This document shows, piece by piece, positions 7,455-17,974 of a DNA stretch of 64,000 nt. Source of the stretch: Cereibacter azotoformans. GTDB lineage: Bacteria; Pseudomonadota; Alphaproteobacteria; Rhodobacterales; Rhodobacteraceae. Within the stretch, counting starts at the first letter, position 1. The number at the start of each line of letters is the position of its first letter. Position numbers and translations under genes: made by a program. The DNA lies in NCBI GenBank assembly GCA_017599285.1, contig JAGFXX010000001.1:1178001-1242000 (forward strand), written 5' to 3'. The notes below the pieces were generated by a model that was given only the letters and a program-made list of their open reading frames with translations, was not told the origin of the DNA and searched no databases.

Positions 7455-8975
7455 TCAGCGGGTCAGGTCGAACGAGATGTCCGATTCCGTGTCGAGCTTG
7501 TCGAAGATCGTGTCGAGGATCTTCACCAGCACCCCGATCGCGCCCTGATAGCCGAAGGTCGGGAAGCGGTGGTGGTGGTGACGGTCGAAGATCGGGAAGG
7601 TCAGGCGGATCAGCGGGATGTTGCAGTCCTTCTCCAGATACTTGCCATAGCTGTTGCCGATCAGCAGGTCCGCAGGCTCGGTCGCAAGGATCGAGCGCAG
7701 GTGCCACAGGTCCTTGCCCGCCCAGACCTGGCAGCCTTCGCCGAAGGGCGACGAGGCCAGCAGCGCCGTCATTTGCGCTTCCCAGTCCTTGCCGCCGTTG
7801 GTGGCGAGGCAGTGCTTCGGCTCGCCGCCCATCTCCATCACAAAACGGGCCATCGCATAGACGAAGTCCGGGTCGCCGTAGATCGCGTAGGTCTTGCCGT
7901 GCAGATAAGCCTGGCTGTCGGCCATGGCGTCGATCAGACGGCCACGCTCCAGCCGCAGCTGTTCCGGGATTTCCTTGCCGGTCAGCTCGGCGACCTTCAT
8001 CAGGAACTCGTCGGTGGCCTGCACACCCATCGGATAGTGGAACGAGGCGGTCTGCTGCCCGACTTCCTCGCAGAAGGCGAGCGTCTTGCGGGTGCAATAT
8101 TCCTGCAGCGAAATGGTGGCCTTGGCGTTCAGGCCCGCCTTGATCTCCTCCTGCGTGGTGCCGCCGGCATACATGCGGAACTCGCCGTCCGAGGGCGTGT
8201 CATAGACATCCGAGGCGTCGCCCAGAACCGTCGCCTCGACGCCCATCAGGCCGAGCATCCGCTTCATCTCGCGGATGTTGCCGACCACATAGCCGTCAAA
8301 GCCCGGGATGATGTTGATCCCTTCGCCGGCGGTGCGCGGCGCGTCCTTCCAGAAGCAGGACAGGATGCCCTTCTGCATGTTGTCGTAGCCATCGACGTGG
8401 CTGCCCACGAAGGCCGGGGTGTGGGCGAAGGGCACCGGGAAGTCGGCCGGGACGCTTTCCTTTTCCTTCGACTTCAGGATGAAGGAGTTGAGGTCGTCGC
8501 CGATGACTTCGGCCATGCAGGTGGTGGACACCGCGATCATCTTCGGGCTGTAGAGCGCGTAGGTGTTGGCCAGGCCCTCGATCATGTTGTTCAGGCCGCC
8601 GAACACCGCCGCATCCTCGGTCATCGAGGACGAGACCGCCGACGAGGGCTCCTTGAAGTGGCGCGCGAGGTGCGAGCGGTAGTAGGCCACGCATCCCTGC
8701 GAGCCGTGCACGAAGCTCATGGTGCTGTCATAGCCCGCGGCGGCGAAGACGGCGCCGAGCGGCTGGCAGGCCTTGGCCGGGTTGATCGTGACGCAGGAGC
8801 GGGCGAGGTTCTTCTCGCGGTAGTCCCAGGACTTCGTCCAGTCGGCGACTTCCTCGACCTTCTCGGCCGGGGTCGCGTTCTCGTAGGTGGCGCGCTTCTT
8901 CTCCAGCATCGCCTGGTATTCGGGTTCCTTGAACAGATCCTTGTGGTCGAGAATGTTCTCGGCGGATTGGGGCAT
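7455..8975 (-). CDS. nifK: Nitrogenase molybdenum-iron protein beta chain NifK
   Basis: 506 aa. Forms the alpha2-beta2 MoFe protein with NifD and holds half of each P-cluster. The P-cluster cysteines fall at C70 ([10 protein letters not shown]), C95 ([14 protein letters not shown]) and C153 ([12 protein letters not shown]), the same numbers as in Azotobacter. Start at 8975 ([12 protein letters not shown]) with AAGGAC upstream. The gap to nifD is 98 bases and holds a strong hairpin; an intrinsic terminator follows the gene. Cytoplasmic. Confidence 0.98.
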   Translation of the reverse strand: MPQSAENILDHKDLFKEPEYQAMLEKKRATYENATPAEKVEEVADWTKSWDYREKNLARSCVTINPAKACQPLGAVFAAAGYDSTMSFVHGSQGCVAYYRSHLARHFKEPSSAVSSSMTEDAAVFGGLNNMIEGLANTYALYSPKMIAVSTTCMAEVIGDDLNSFILKSKEKESVPADFPVPFAHTPAFVGSHVDGYDNMQKGILSCFWKDAPRTAGEGINIIPGFDGYVVGNIREMKRMLGLMGVEATVLGDASDVYDTPSDGEFRMYAGGTTQEEIKAGLNAKATISLQEYCTRKTLAFCEEVGQQTASFHYPMGVQATDEFLMKVAELTGKEIPEQLRLERGRLIDAMADSQAYLHGKTYAIYGDPDFVYAMARFVMEMGGEPKHCLATNGGKDWEAQMTALLASSPFGEGCQVWAGKDLWHLRSILATEPADLLIGNSYGKYLEKDCNIPLIRLTFPIFDRHHHHRFPTFGYQGAIGVLVKILDTIFDKLDTESDISFDLTR

Positions 8976-9041
8976 GGGAAGTGTCCTTCTGCTGGCCGTC
9001 CTCATTCCGGGACGCACCGCGAGCTGAGAATGGGAGGGGGT

Positions 9042-9066
9042 CCGGGGGGCGGGAGCAGCCCCCCGG
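9042..9066 (-). other. Stable hairpin between nifD and nifK
   Basis: Perfect 9-bp GC stem (CCGGGGGGC / GCCCCCCGG) with a 7-base loop, immediately after the nifD stop. No T-run follows on the minus strand, so it looks like an mRNA-stabilising or partial-attenuation element rather than a full terminator. Confidence 0.6.
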
Positions 9067-9073
9067 CGTCGGC

Positions 9074-10555
9074 TCAGGCCGTCTTCTTCCAGGGCGCGTC
9101 GAACATGCCCCAGACCGGGTTGTTGATCGCAAGATCCATGTCGCGCGCGAAGATCGCGTAGCCGTCGTAGCCGTGGTAGGGGCCGGAGTAGTCCCACGAG
9201 TGCATCTGACGGAACGGGATGCCCATCTTCTGCGTGTTGTACTTCTCCTTGATGCCCGAGCCGACCAGATCCGGGCGGATCGCCTCGACGAACTTCTCCA
9301 GCTCGTAGCCCGAGACGTCGTCGTAGATCAGCGTGCCTTCCTTGATGTAGTGGCCGGTGCGCTTGTAGTCGTCGTTGTGGGCGAACTCGTAGCCGGTGCC
9401 GACGATCTCCATGCCGAGGTCGTGGTAGGCATCGACGACGTGGCGCGGACGCAGGCCGCCGACGTAGAGCATCACCTTCTTGCCTTCGAGGCGCGGCTTG
9501 TATTTCGCGTTCACCGCATCGACGAGCGGCTGGTATTTCGCGATCACCGCCTCGGCATTGGCCTGGATGGTGGCGTCGAACTTCGCCGCGATGGCGCGCA
9601 GGGACGCGGCGATCTGGCTCGGCCCGAAGAAGTTGTATTCCATCCACGGCACGCCGTGCTTCTCTTCCATGTGCCGGCAGATGTAGCTCATCGAGCGGTA
9701 GCAGTGGATCAGGTTCAGCTTGGCCGCCGGCGCCCGCTCCATCTCGGCGATGGTGGCGTCGCCCGACCACTGGGCGATCACGTTCAGGCCGATCTCTTCC
9801 AGGAGGATCCGGCTCGACCAGGCGTCGCCGCCGATGTTGTAGTCGCCGATGATGTTGACATCATAGGGGCCGGCCTCGAAACCCGCCCGCGCGCCCTCGC
9901 CCGCCTCGAGCACCCAGTCGCGGATCATGTCGTTCGCGATATGGTGGCCGAGCGACTGCGACACGCCGCGGAAACCTTCGCAGCGCACCGGGATCACGCG
10001 CTTGCCGATGTCCTTGGCCTTCTTCTTCGACACCGCCTCGATGTCGTCGCCGATCAGGCCGATCGGGCATTCGGACTGGATCGAGATGCCCTTGTTCAGC
10101 GGGAAGAGCGTGTTCAGCTCGTCGATGGTCTTTTCCAGCTTCTTGTCACCGCCGAAGACGATGTCGTTTTCCTGGAAGTCGGTGGTGACCTGCATGGTCA
10201 CGAAGCTGTCGATGCCCGTGGTGCCGGTGTAGTAGTTGCGGCGCTGGGACCAGCTGTAGTGGCCGCAGCCCACCGGACCGTGGCTGATGTGCAGCATGTC
10301 CTTGACCGGACCCCAGACCACGCCTTTCGAGCCGGCGTAGGCGCAGCCGCGGATGGTCATCACGCCGGGAACCGACTTGATGTTCGACTTCACGGTGTCG
10401 CATTTCGACTGGATGCCGGGCTCGGCATCCGCAACCGTCTCGGCGACGCCAAGGTGCTTGGCGCGTTTCTTCTTGGCCTTGTCGGGATAGGCGGCAAGCA
10501 CCTCCTCGATCAGCTTCATGTTGGCTTCCGCAGAATCTGCAATGTCTTTCGCCAT
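9074..10555 (-). CDS. nifD: Nitrogenase molybdenum-iron protein alpha chain NifD
   Basis: 493 aa. Carries the FeMo-cofactor and shares the P-cluster with NifK. P-cluster cysteines: C71 (RGCAYAG), C97 ([11 protein letters not shown]) and C163 ([12 protein letters not shown]). FeMo-co ligands: C285 (NLIHCYRSM) and H452 ([10 protein letters not shown]). All catalytic positions are intact and the protein is of the Mo type. The start at 10555 (MAKDIADS) gives the usual N-terminus; an upstream in-frame ATG has no support. Second gene of nifHDK, about 60 bases after nifH. Confidence 0.98.
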   Translation of the reverse strand: MAKDIADSAEANMKLIEEVLAAYPDKAKKKRAKHLGVAETVADAEPGIQSKCDTVKSNIKSVPGVMTIRGCAYAGSKGVVWGPVKDMLHISHGPVGCGHYSWSQRRNYYTGTTGIDSFVTMQVTTDFQENDIVFGGDKKLEKTIDELNTLFPLNKGISIQSECPIGLIGDDIEAVSKKKAKDIGKRVIPVRCEGFRGVSQSLGHHIANDMIRDWVLEAGEGARAGFEAGPYDVNIIGDYNIGGDAWSSRILLEEIGLNVIAQWSGDATIAEMERAPAAKLNLIHCYRSMSYICRHMEEKHGVPWMEYNFFGPSQIAASLRAIAAKFDATIQANAEAVIAKYQPLVDAVNAKYKPRLEGKKVMLYVGGLRPRHVVDAYHDLGMEIVGTGYEFAHNDDYKRTGHYIKEGTLIYDDVSGYELEKFVEAIRPDLVGSGIKEKYNTQKMGIPFRQMHSWDYSGPYHGYDGYAIFARDMDLAINNPVWGMFDAPWKKTA

Positions 10556-10589
10556 GGGGCGGGCTCCATTCGGCAGGGAGGGGAAGGGA

Positions 10590-10604
10590 CCGGGCATCGC
10601 CCGG
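10590..10604 (-). other. Short hairpin between nifH and nifD
   Basis: Perfect 6-bp stem CCGGGC / GCCCGG with a 3-base loop, 12 bases past the nifH stop. Hairpins here are commonly linked to the higher level of nifH mRNA relative to nifDK; that role is inferred. Confidence 0.45.
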
Positions 10605-10616
10605 CCCCCGATCGGA

Positions 10617-11966
<1,350 letters not shown>

Positions 11967-12800
11967 TCAGGCGGCGGGCGCGCCCAGGGTCTTCAACTCC
12001 TCGACCACGGCCTCGAGCGGCAGGTCGATGCGCTCGATGGCGAGTTCCTCGAGGAACAGCCGCTCCATGCGGGTGAGCGGGCCCTCGATCACCGCCACAT
12101 GCCCCTGTCCGGAGCGTTTCGCGATCTGGCGGGCGTAGGTGCGCAGGAGCTGGTCGTCGAACCGGCAGCCGAGGAACAGGAAGCCGCGGCCGGTGCGGCG
12201 GCTCCGCACCTCCTCGGGGATCGGGCTCTGGATGTCGATCTCGGTCAGGACCTCGACATAGTCGCTGTCGGAGACGAGGAAGGAATGTCCGGGAACCGCC
12301 ACGCCGTGCGGCTTGTAGAGGAGCGTGCGCCAGCCCGGATCGGCCCCCTGGGGGAGCGGGCTGTCGTCGGGGCCGTAGGTGCGATGCCAGATCTCGGCCC
12401 ATTCTCCGTTGCGGCTGACTCCGTGGACGAGGCCCCAGTCGGCGGGGCCCTCGCGGAAGCGGCGGACGAGGCCCGGATCATACCAGGCGTCGATCACCAT
12501 CGGCGGGCGCACGAGGGCGAGCCAGTCGTGGATCGGGTTCGTCCCGGGAGGCGGAGCGAAGGCCGCGACCACCATCTTTTCGAGCGTGGCGCGGAAGCGG
12601 CGCGTCTCGACGAACTGCGCCGCGGCCCAGAGGTTGCCCTGCGCCCGTTTCGGCACCCGCACCTCCGCCTCGATCCGGGCCGAGAGCGCCGCGGGCGAGG
12701 CGAGAGCCCCGCCGAGTGCCGCGACCCCGGCGCCGAGATAGGGCACGACCCGCCCCTGCCCCACCGCCTCGAGAGCGACCCGCAGCATCTCGCGCGTCAT
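11967..12800 (-). CDS. SIR2-like domain protein at the end of the nifB operon
   Basis: 277 aa, soluble. The N-terminus has the NAD-site-like GRVVPYLGAGVAALGG and the C-terminal half has FLFLGCRFDDQLLRTYAR, the two hallmarks of bacterial SIR2-like proteins of the kind often found as NAD-consuming or stand-alone domains. I cannot see enough to call it a deacetylase or NADase. It begins four bases after nifT (start at 12800) and so belongs to the nifB-fdxN-LRV-nifZ-nifT unit, which implies expression under nitrogen-fixing conditions. Its role in nitrogen fixation is unknown. Confidence 0.8.
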   Translation of the reverse strand: MTREMLRVALEAVGQGRVVPYLGAGVAALGGALASPAALSARIEAEVRVPKRAQGNLWAAAQFVETRRFRATLEKMVVAAFAPPPGTNPIHDWLALVRPPMVIDAWYDPGLVRRFREGPADWGLVHGVSRNGEWAEIWHRTYGPDDSPLPQGADPGWRTLLYKPHGVAVPGHSFLVSDSDYVEVLTEIDIQSPIPEEVRSRRTGRGFLFLGCRFDDQLLRTYARQIAKRSGQGHVAVIEGPLTRMERLFLEELAIERIDLPLEAVVEELKTLGAPAA

Positions 12801-12804
12801 GGGC

Positions 12805-13020
12805 TCAGTCCTCCATGTCCGTGAGGCGACGCGCCTCGACCGTGATCGGCAGCGCGGGGGGCGTGTCGTAGGCGGGCATCTGGAAGATCCAGCCGTTGCC
12901 GAGCCTCGCCCAGCCGCCCCACATGCCGGGCTTCTCCGTCGCCACCACCGGCTCCTCGAGGTCCTTCCTGGCCACATAGGCCACGAAGCCCTTCGCGCCT
13001 TCGCTGATCATCACCTTCAT
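12805..13020 (-). CDS. nifT: NifT/FixU family protein
   Basis: 71 aa, the normal length of NifT/FixU. It starts MKVMISEGAKGFVAYV and contains the family tryptophan/glycine block MWGGWARLGNGW. Biochemical function is unknown; the gene is regularly linked to nifB or nifZ. The ATG at 13020 overlaps the nifZ stop by four bases (ATGA). Confidence 0.93.
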   Translation of the reverse strand: MKVMISEGAKGFVAYVARKDLEEPVVATEKPGMWGGWARLGNGWIFQMPAYDTPPALPITVEARRLTDMED

Positions 13021-13301
13021 CGGGATCCCTCCTGCTGGATGTCGAGGCCGATCAGCTCGCGCCCGCGCATGCCCACGATGCGTTGGCGTCCGACAAACTC
13101 GACCGCATAGATGTAGTAGCGTTGCAGGTAGGTGCCGATGTCGCGCACATAGCCCACGTCGCCCTTGTGGACGACGACCTCGCCCAGTTCGGCGTCCCAC
13201 ATGGTGCCGTCGTTCTTGACGGTGAAGCGCGACTGCACCTTCTCGCCGGGCTCGAACAGCGGGGGCGCGTAGATCTCGACGGTATCGTCCGGTTCAGGCA
13301 T
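13017..13301 (-). CDS. nifZ: NifZ, P-cluster maturation factor
   Basis: 94 aa. NifZ helps form the second P-cluster of the MoFe protein. The family core is visible as PPLFEPGEKVQSRFTVKNDG and the tail GMRGRELIGLDI. It overlaps the upstream LRV gene by eight bases and nifT by four, so the three are probably made together. Confidence 0.93.
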   Translation of the reverse strand: MPEPDDTVEIYAPPLFEPGEKVQSRFTVKNDGTMWDAELGEVVVHKGDVGYVRDIGTYLQRYYIYAVEFVGRQRIVGMRGRELIGLDIQQEGSR

Positions 13302-14055
13302 CGCTTTCCTCGCGCAGCTGGGCGAGCCGCAGGAGCGCGGTCTCGCGGATCAGGGGGTCTTCGTCCTCGGCCAGGCGGAGCGCGACGGGCCGGGGCGCAC
13401 GTTCGGCCACCGCATGACGCACCCGCAGGTCGGGATCGCTCGCAAAGGCGCCGAGATGGGCGGGCTCGATCCGTTCGGCGGCGGCGCGGCGCACCAGCGG
13501 CTCGGGGTCGCCGCTGAAGTGGATGAGCCAGGCGGGATCCACGCGCCGCGCCACGGCCCGGCGGATCTCGGGATCGGGATCATGGGCGAGAACGGGCAGC
13601 GTCCCCGCCTCGGCGCGCCGGACGATCACGAGCCGCACGGCCGGATCCTCGTCGCGCATCATCAGATGCAGGTCGGCCGGCGGCAGCCGATGGGCCACCG
13701 CGATCCGCACCGCCCGGTCGGGATCGGCGATCAGCCGGCGGGCCTGCGCCGGCGGCAGCCGCAGGATCGCCACGGCCCGGACGGACGGATCGGGATCCTC
13801 GAGCAGGTGCGGCAGCCGGAACAGGTTCGCGCGCCGCGCGGCCTGCGCCCGGACCTCGAAATAGGGATGGGTCAGGAAGGCGTCGGCCAGCTCGGGGCCG
13901 AGCAGGAAGAACCGCTCGATCCGCCGCGCGTAGCGGTCGTTCACGCAGGCCCATGCCGGGCCGCAGAGGCCCTGCGGCAGGCGCGCGGCGTGGCGGCAGG
14001 CGCCGCAGTCGATCGCGGCACCCTGCCAGTCGAGGGGCTCGGGTCCCTCGGGCAT
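13294..14055 (-). CDS. LRV (leucine-rich variant) repeat 4Fe-4S protein
   Basis: 253 aa. The N-terminus has a cysteine cluster (CGACRHAARLPQGLCGPAWAC, C-x2-C-x11-C-x5-C), followed by about eight degenerate 24-residue alpha-helical repeats of the type RxAVAxRLPP. This layout matches the LRV protein of the Azotobacter nif region, which has a 4Fe-4S cluster and a repeat superhelix. Its partner is unknown; a protein-docking role for an Fe-S client is plausible. Start at 14055 overlaps the fdxN stop as TGATG. Confidence 0.9.
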   Translation of the reverse strand: MPEGPEPLDWQGAAIDCGACRHAARLPQGLCGPAWACVNDRYARRIERFFLLGPELADAFLTHPYFEVRAQAARRANLFRLPHLLEDPDPSVRAVAILRLPPAQARRLIADPDRAVRIAVAHRLPPADLHLMMRDEDPAVRLVIVRRAEAGTLPVLAHDPDPEIRRAVARRVDPAWLIHFSGDPEPLVRRAAAERIEPAHLGAFASDPDLRVRHAVAERAPRPVALRLAEDEDPLIRETALLRLAQLREESDA

Positions 14056-14249
14056 CAGGCCGGCACGCAGGTCTGGGGCACCGGACAGACCGAGGCGCAT
14101 TGCGGCGTCTCGAACCGTCCCGCGCATTCGGTGCAGAGGGCGGCGTCGATGCTGTAGGCCGCCCCCGTGAAGCCGATGGCCGAGCTGGGGCATTCGATCT
14201 CGCAGGCCCCGCAGGCGGTGCATTGCGGCGTGACGATCCGGTAGGACAT
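14055..14249 (-). CDS. fdxN: 2[4Fe-4S] ferredoxin FdxN
   Basis: 64 aa. Two cluster motifs: [12 protein letters not shown] near the N-terminus and [18 protein letters not shown], a C-x2-C-x8-C-x3-C arrangement typical of the nif-linked ferredoxin I of Rhodobacter. FdxN-type ferredoxins feed electrons to the iron protein and, when placed next to nifB, to NifB. It begins 15 bases after nifB. Confidence 0.94.
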   Translation of the reverse strand: MSYRIVTPQCTACGACEIECPSSAIGFTGAAYSIDAALCTECAGRFETPQCASVCPVPQTCVPA

Positions 14250-14264
14250 GGGCGGCCTCTCTTC

Positions 14265-15740
14265 TCAGGCGATGAGCGCGCCCGCCTCGGGGGTGCGGTG
14301 ACGCTCGGCATAGAGGTCGAGCAACGCGGTCTCGATGTAGTCCATCGCGCAGGCGTCGATGACCTCGATCCCGACCTCGGCCATCTTCGCGCGCGGCGCC
14401 TCACCGATGCGGGCGCAGAGCACGACCGGCACCCCCTCGAGCGTGCGGATGATCTCGGACAGCCGGTCGCCCTCGCCGTGGCCGCCGACGCAGTAGTTGT
14501 CGGCCCGGCGGTGGGTGACGAAGCGGACACCCGCAGCATCGACCTCGTAGATCTGGAACTCGGTCGCGTGGCCGAAATGCTGGTTGATGCGCCCGCCGCC
14601 CTTGGTGCAGACCCCGACGAGAAGCGGAGGCGCGGCCACGAAGGCGGCCTCGGCCTGAGCGGCCTCGGCCGCGGCCCGCCGGTCGGCGCGCTCGCGGGCG
14701 ACCCAGTCGCGGTAGGCCGCGCGCTTTTCCTCGCCATCCTCGGCGATCGTCTCGGGCAGCTTGTCCAGCGTGAATTCCTGCCCGCGATCCTCGCCCAGCA
14801 TCCCCACGGCGTCCGCGCGGCACTGGCGGCAGTGCTTCATCAGGTTGGCCCCGTCGCCGCACTGGTCCTGCACCGCCCGCAGCTCGGCCGCGGTCGGACC
14901 GCGCTGGCCGGTGAGGCCGAAATGGGTGCCGTGCGCCGGATCCGAGATCAGGGGCATGATGTTGTGCAGGAAGGCGCCCTTGGCCTTCACGATCCGGTTC
15001 AGCTCGACCATGCCCGCCTCGTTGATGCCGGGGATGAGGACGGAATTGACCTTCACCAGCACGCCGCGCGCGACCAGCATCTCGAGCGCCTCCATCTGGC
15101 GGGCGAGGAGGATCGCCGCCCCCTCCACCCCTTCGTGGCGCTTGCCGCGGAAGAAGACCCACGGATAGATCTTCGCCCCCACCTCGGGATCGAGCGTGTT
15201 GATCGTCAGCGTCACGTGATCGATGTTCATGGCCACGATCTCCTCGACATGGTCCGGCACGGCGAGACCGTTCGAGGAGAGGCAGAGCTTGATGTCGGGA
15301 AGCTGGGCCTGGACCAGATCGAAGGTGGCCTTCGTCTTCTTCCAGTCGTAGGCGGCATCGCCCGGCCCCGCGATCCCAAGAACCGAAAGCTGCGGAACCT
15401 CGGCGGCCACGGCCAGCACCTTGCGGGCGGCCTGCTCGGGCGTCAGACGTTCGGACACGACGCCGGGGCGGCTTTCGTTGGCGCAGTCATACTTGCGGTT
15501 GCAGTAGTTGCACTGGATGTTGCAGGCGGGGGCCACCGAGACATGCATCCGGGCGAAATAATGGTGCGCCTCTTCCGAGTAGCAGGGGTGATCCTTCACC
15601 TTGGCCCAGATCGCCGGGTCCATGTCCGCCGGTCCCGCCTTGGTCCCGCAGGAGGACGCGGTGCAGCCGCCCCCCATCGCCTGCCCAAGCTCGTCACGCG
15701 ACGCGACCTGAAGTCCGCCCAGCGAGATGATGTTGGCCAT
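14265..15740 (-). CDS. nifB: FeMo-cofactor core synthase NifB (radical SAM)
   Basis: 491 aa. Builds the 8Fe-9S-C NifB-cofactor using SAM radical chemistry. The radical-SAM cysteines are C73, C77 and C80 (PACNIQCNYC); further conserved Cys lie at C26 and C31 (GGGCTASSCG). From about residue 355 a NifX-like domain is fused (VGVCTKGGGRINQHFGHA), the longer NifB architecture of proteobacteria. The start MANIISLGG at 15740 is favoured over an upstream in-frame ATG that would overlap the promoter. First gene of its unit. Confidence 0.97.
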   Translation of the reverse strand: MANIISLGGLQVASRDELGQAMGGGCTASSCGTKAGPADMDPAIWAKVKDHPCYSEEAHHYFARMHVSVAPACNIQCNYCNRKYDCANESRPGVVSERLTPEQAARKVLAVAAEVPQLSVLGIAGPGDAAYDWKKTKATFDLVQAQLPDIKLCLSSNGLAVPDHVEEIVAMNIDHVTLTINTLDPEVGAKIYPWVFFRGKRHEGVEGAAILLARQMEALEMLVARGVLVKVNSVLIPGINEAGMVELNRIVKAKGAFLHNIMPLISDPAHGTHFGLTGQRGPTAAELRAVQDQCGDGANLMKHCRQCRADAVGMLGEDRGQEFTLDKLPETIAEDGEEKRAAYRDWVARERADRRAAAEAAQAEAAFVAAPPLLVGVCTKGGGRINQHFGHATEFQIYEVDAAGVRFVTHRRADNYCVGGHGEGDRLSEIIRTLEGVPVVLCARIGEAPRAKMAEVGIEVIDACAMDYIETALLDLYAERHRTPEAGALIA

Positions 15741-15778
15741 GTTCCGCGCCTCCGCCTGTGCTGTGTCGGGATTCCGGG

Positions 15779-15795
15779 AAGCACGGGCCATGCCA
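15779..15795 (-). promoter_or_regulatory. Sigma-54 (-24/-12) promoter of the nifB unit
   Basis: Minus-strand TGGCATGGCCCGTGCTT with GG-N10-GC spacing, 39 bases upstream of the nifB ATG. It is nearly identical to the iscA promoter (TGGCATGGTGCGTGCTT). Confidence 0.87.
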
Positions 15796-15848
15796 AGCGC
15801 CCGAGATCAGGCATTTCAGGGGATCCCTGTCCGGCGCCGGCCCGCGAA

Positions 15849-15864
15849 GGTCGCAAAGCCGACA
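15849..15864. promoter_or_regulatory. Possible degenerate NifA site for nifB
   Basis: GGT-N10-ACA, one mismatch from TGT-N10-ACA, about 55 bases upstream of the -24 element. No exact site was found upstream of nifB. Confidence 0.35.
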
Positions 15865-15882
15865 CAGCCGGCGCACCGGATG

Positions 15883-15910
15883 GTCGGCTTCCACCGGGAC
15901 GGAAGCCGAC
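15883..15910 (-). terminator. Hairpin after nifA, probable terminator
   Basis: Perfect 10-bp stem GTCGGCTTCC / GGAAGCCGAC with an 8-base loop, 24 bases past the nifA stop. No T-run follows on the minus strand, so termination efficiency is uncertain. Confidence 0.5.
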
Positions 15911-15934
15911 CTGTTCCGACGGCAGGCGGCCGTA

Positions 15935-17683
15935 TCAGAACTTCTCGACGCGGATGTTGTGCTTCCTGAGCGCGTAGCCGATCTGGCGCGGGGTCATGCC
16001 GCGCAGCCGGGCGGCCTTGGCCTGCACCCATCCCGCGCGCTCCATCGCCTCGATCAACGCCTCGCGCTCGGCCGCCTCGCTGTCGAGCGGTGCAGGCCGC
16101 GCGGGCGACGCGGGCGGAGCGGCGGCCCCTTCCGGCGCCGCGGGCGCAGGCGGCCGGCTGCCCAGCACCGGCAATTCCAGCGGCCCCTGTGCGAGCCCGC
16201 CCACCGGCGAGGCGCCGCCCGTCTGCAGCCGCCAGAGATCGGCCGAGAGGCAGTGGTCGTGGTGGCAGGCCAGATCGTCGGCGTGGATCACCGACTCGGG
16301 CGAGAGGGCGGCCACGCGGGCGATGCAGTTTTCCAGCTCGCGGACGTTGCCGGGAAAGTTGCACTCGGCCAGCGCCGAGATCGCCGAGGGATGCAGCCGC
16401 TTCTTCATGCCGTTGCGCTTGTTGAACCGCTCGAGCAGCCCTTGGGCCAGCGGCCCGATGTCCTCCTTGCGCTCGCGCAGCGGCGGCAGGACGATCGGCA
16501 CGACGCAGATGCGGAAATAGAGGTCGGCGCGGAAGGTGCCGTTGGCCACCGCCCGTTCCAGATCCTTGTTGGTGGCGGTCACAAGCCGCACGTCCACCTT
16601 CAGCGTGCGCGAGCCGCCCACCCGCTCGAACTCGCCCTCCTGCAGGATGCGCAGGAGCTTGGCCTGGAATTCGAGGCTGATCTCGCCGATCTCGTCGAGA
16701 AAGAGCGTGCCGCCGTCGGCCAGCTCGAACCGGCCCTTCTTCTGCTGCACCGCCCCGGTGAACGAGCCCTTCTCGTGGCCGAACAGCTCGGATTCCAGCA
16801 GCGACTGGCTCAGCGCCGCGCAGTTGACCTTGATGAAGGGCCGGTCGCGCCGGTCCGACAGGGCGTGGAGGGCGCGGGCAAAGACCTCCTTGCCGGTGCC
16901 GCTCTCGCCCCGCAGCAGGACGGGCGTGTGGGTGCCCGCAACCTTGCGGATCTGGCCGATCACCCGCTGGATCGCGGCCGAGGAGCCGATCACCCCATCC
17001 AGTTCGGCCGCCGGCAGTTCGGCGGGCGCGGCCGATGTGGCTTCGGCCGCCGCGCGGATCGCCTCGCGCGCCTCCTGCACGATCCGGTCGCGATCGCGCG
17101 CCACCAGCCTGCGGAAGCGGATCGACTGCTCGAGCACGGCCGCGACCATGTTCAGCACCCGAAGATCGGTGTCGAGAAACCGCGCGCCATTGTCCCGGAG
17201 GCCGCGGTAGGCGCAGAGCACACCCAGCACGAAGGGCGAATTGGCCTGGTCCCGGATCGGCACGGCGATCAGCGCCTGATACTTGTCCTCGAGGCCGGGC
17301 GGAAGGGCGTCGGCCCCGAACTCATCGACGATGTCGCAGGACACGAGCGAGACGCCGTTGCGAAAGACATGCCGCGCCGCCTGCGCCGGGATGGCGCGGC
17401 AGTCCGCGGACACGGGCCCTCCGCTGGCCGTGGCCGCCACGACATAGGGGTTGATGTGGCGCGCGTTGCGGGACGATTCGCCCGGCGCCCCTTCCTGCAG
17501 CAGCGCAAGCGCCCCGTGCTTCAGCCCCATGAAAGAGGCGAGCACGCCGAAGACCGCGGGCATGTGGGCGATCGGGTCGCTGGCGCCGGTCAGAAGCTTG
17601 GCGATCTCGCACAGGGCGTCGAGGGTGAGATACTCCTCGCCGCGCTCGGCCGCTGCGTCGGAACCTTCCGCGGAAATGTCCAT
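15935..17683 (-). CDS. nifA: NifA, sigma-54-dependent nif activator
   Basis: 582 aa. An N-terminal GAF domain (about 20-190), an AAA+ domain (about 225-460) with Walker A GESGTGKE and sigma-54 loop GSFTGA (a Ser variant of GAFTGA), and a C-terminal helix-turn-helix ([19 protein letters not shown]). Between the AAA+ domain and the linker the spacing C-x11-C-x19-C-x4-C is exact (ECNFPGN...LENC...LACHHDHC), the mark of oxygen-sensitive NifA that works without NifL. It is transcribed alone; no -24/-12 element was seen in front of it. Confidence 0.98.
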   Translation of the reverse strand: MDISAEGSDAAAERGEEYLTLDALCEIAKLLTGASDPIAHMPAVFGVLASFMGLKHGALALLQEGAPGESSRNARHINPYVVAATASGGPVSADCRAIPAQAARHVFRNGVSLVSCDIVDEFGADALPPGLEDKYQALIAVPIRDQANSPFVLGVLCAYRGLRDNGARFLDTDLRVLNMVAAVLEQSIRFRRLVARDRDRIVQEAREAIRAAAEATSAAPAELPAAELDGVIGSSAAIQRVIGQIRKVAGTHTPVLLRGESGTGKEVFARALHALSDRRDRPFIKVNCAALSQSLLESELFGHEKGSFTGAVQQKKGRFELADGGTLFLDEIGEISLEFQAKLLRILQEGEFERVGGSRTLKVDVRLVTATNKDLERAVANGTFRADLYFRICVVPIVLPPLRERKEDIGPLAQGLLERFNKRNGMKKRLHPSAISALAECNFPGNVRELENCIARVAALSPESVIHADDLACHHDHCLSADLWRLQTGGASPVGGLAQGPLELPVLGSRPPAPAAPEGAAAPPASPARPAPLDSEAAEREALIEAMERAGWVQAKAARLRGMTPRQIGYALRKHNIRVEKF

Positions 17684-17974
17684 GACCAGACCTCCGTCTT
17701 CATCGTACTGTCACAATTCATGTTCGCCCCTTTGGGGCCGCAAGTCCAATCTGCTTGCCGACCCGCTTCGCACAAAGGGCGAGCCCGCACAATCGCCCGG
17801 CGAAATGGCCGCAGGGAACGCCCTGCTGGTGAATAAATGCTCAGCCGGAAGTCCGCTTTTGCGGGCAGCGTGCGAATCGCGAAGCGTGAAATGCACGGGC
17901 TTGCGCGGGCCGGCGCGCGGCACCCCGCGGCGGCGGCTGGCGCCAACCGCAGGGCGCGGCGGCCCGCCCCTGTC
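17684..17974. other. Intergenic region upstream of nifA
   Basis: About 290 bases between the rhodanese stop and the nifA start. It holds a small CCCC-TTT-GGGG hairpin near 17727-17740 and no -24/-12 element, exact NifA site or clean FNR-type site that I could find. The nifA promoter must be here, unless nifA is read through from the rhodanese gene. Confidence 0.4.

Noticed and set aside
9455-9770. Long N-terminal extension of NifK overlapping nifD
   Set aside because: The extension is out-of-frame nifD sequence; the true start is at 8975 with a proper N-terminus.
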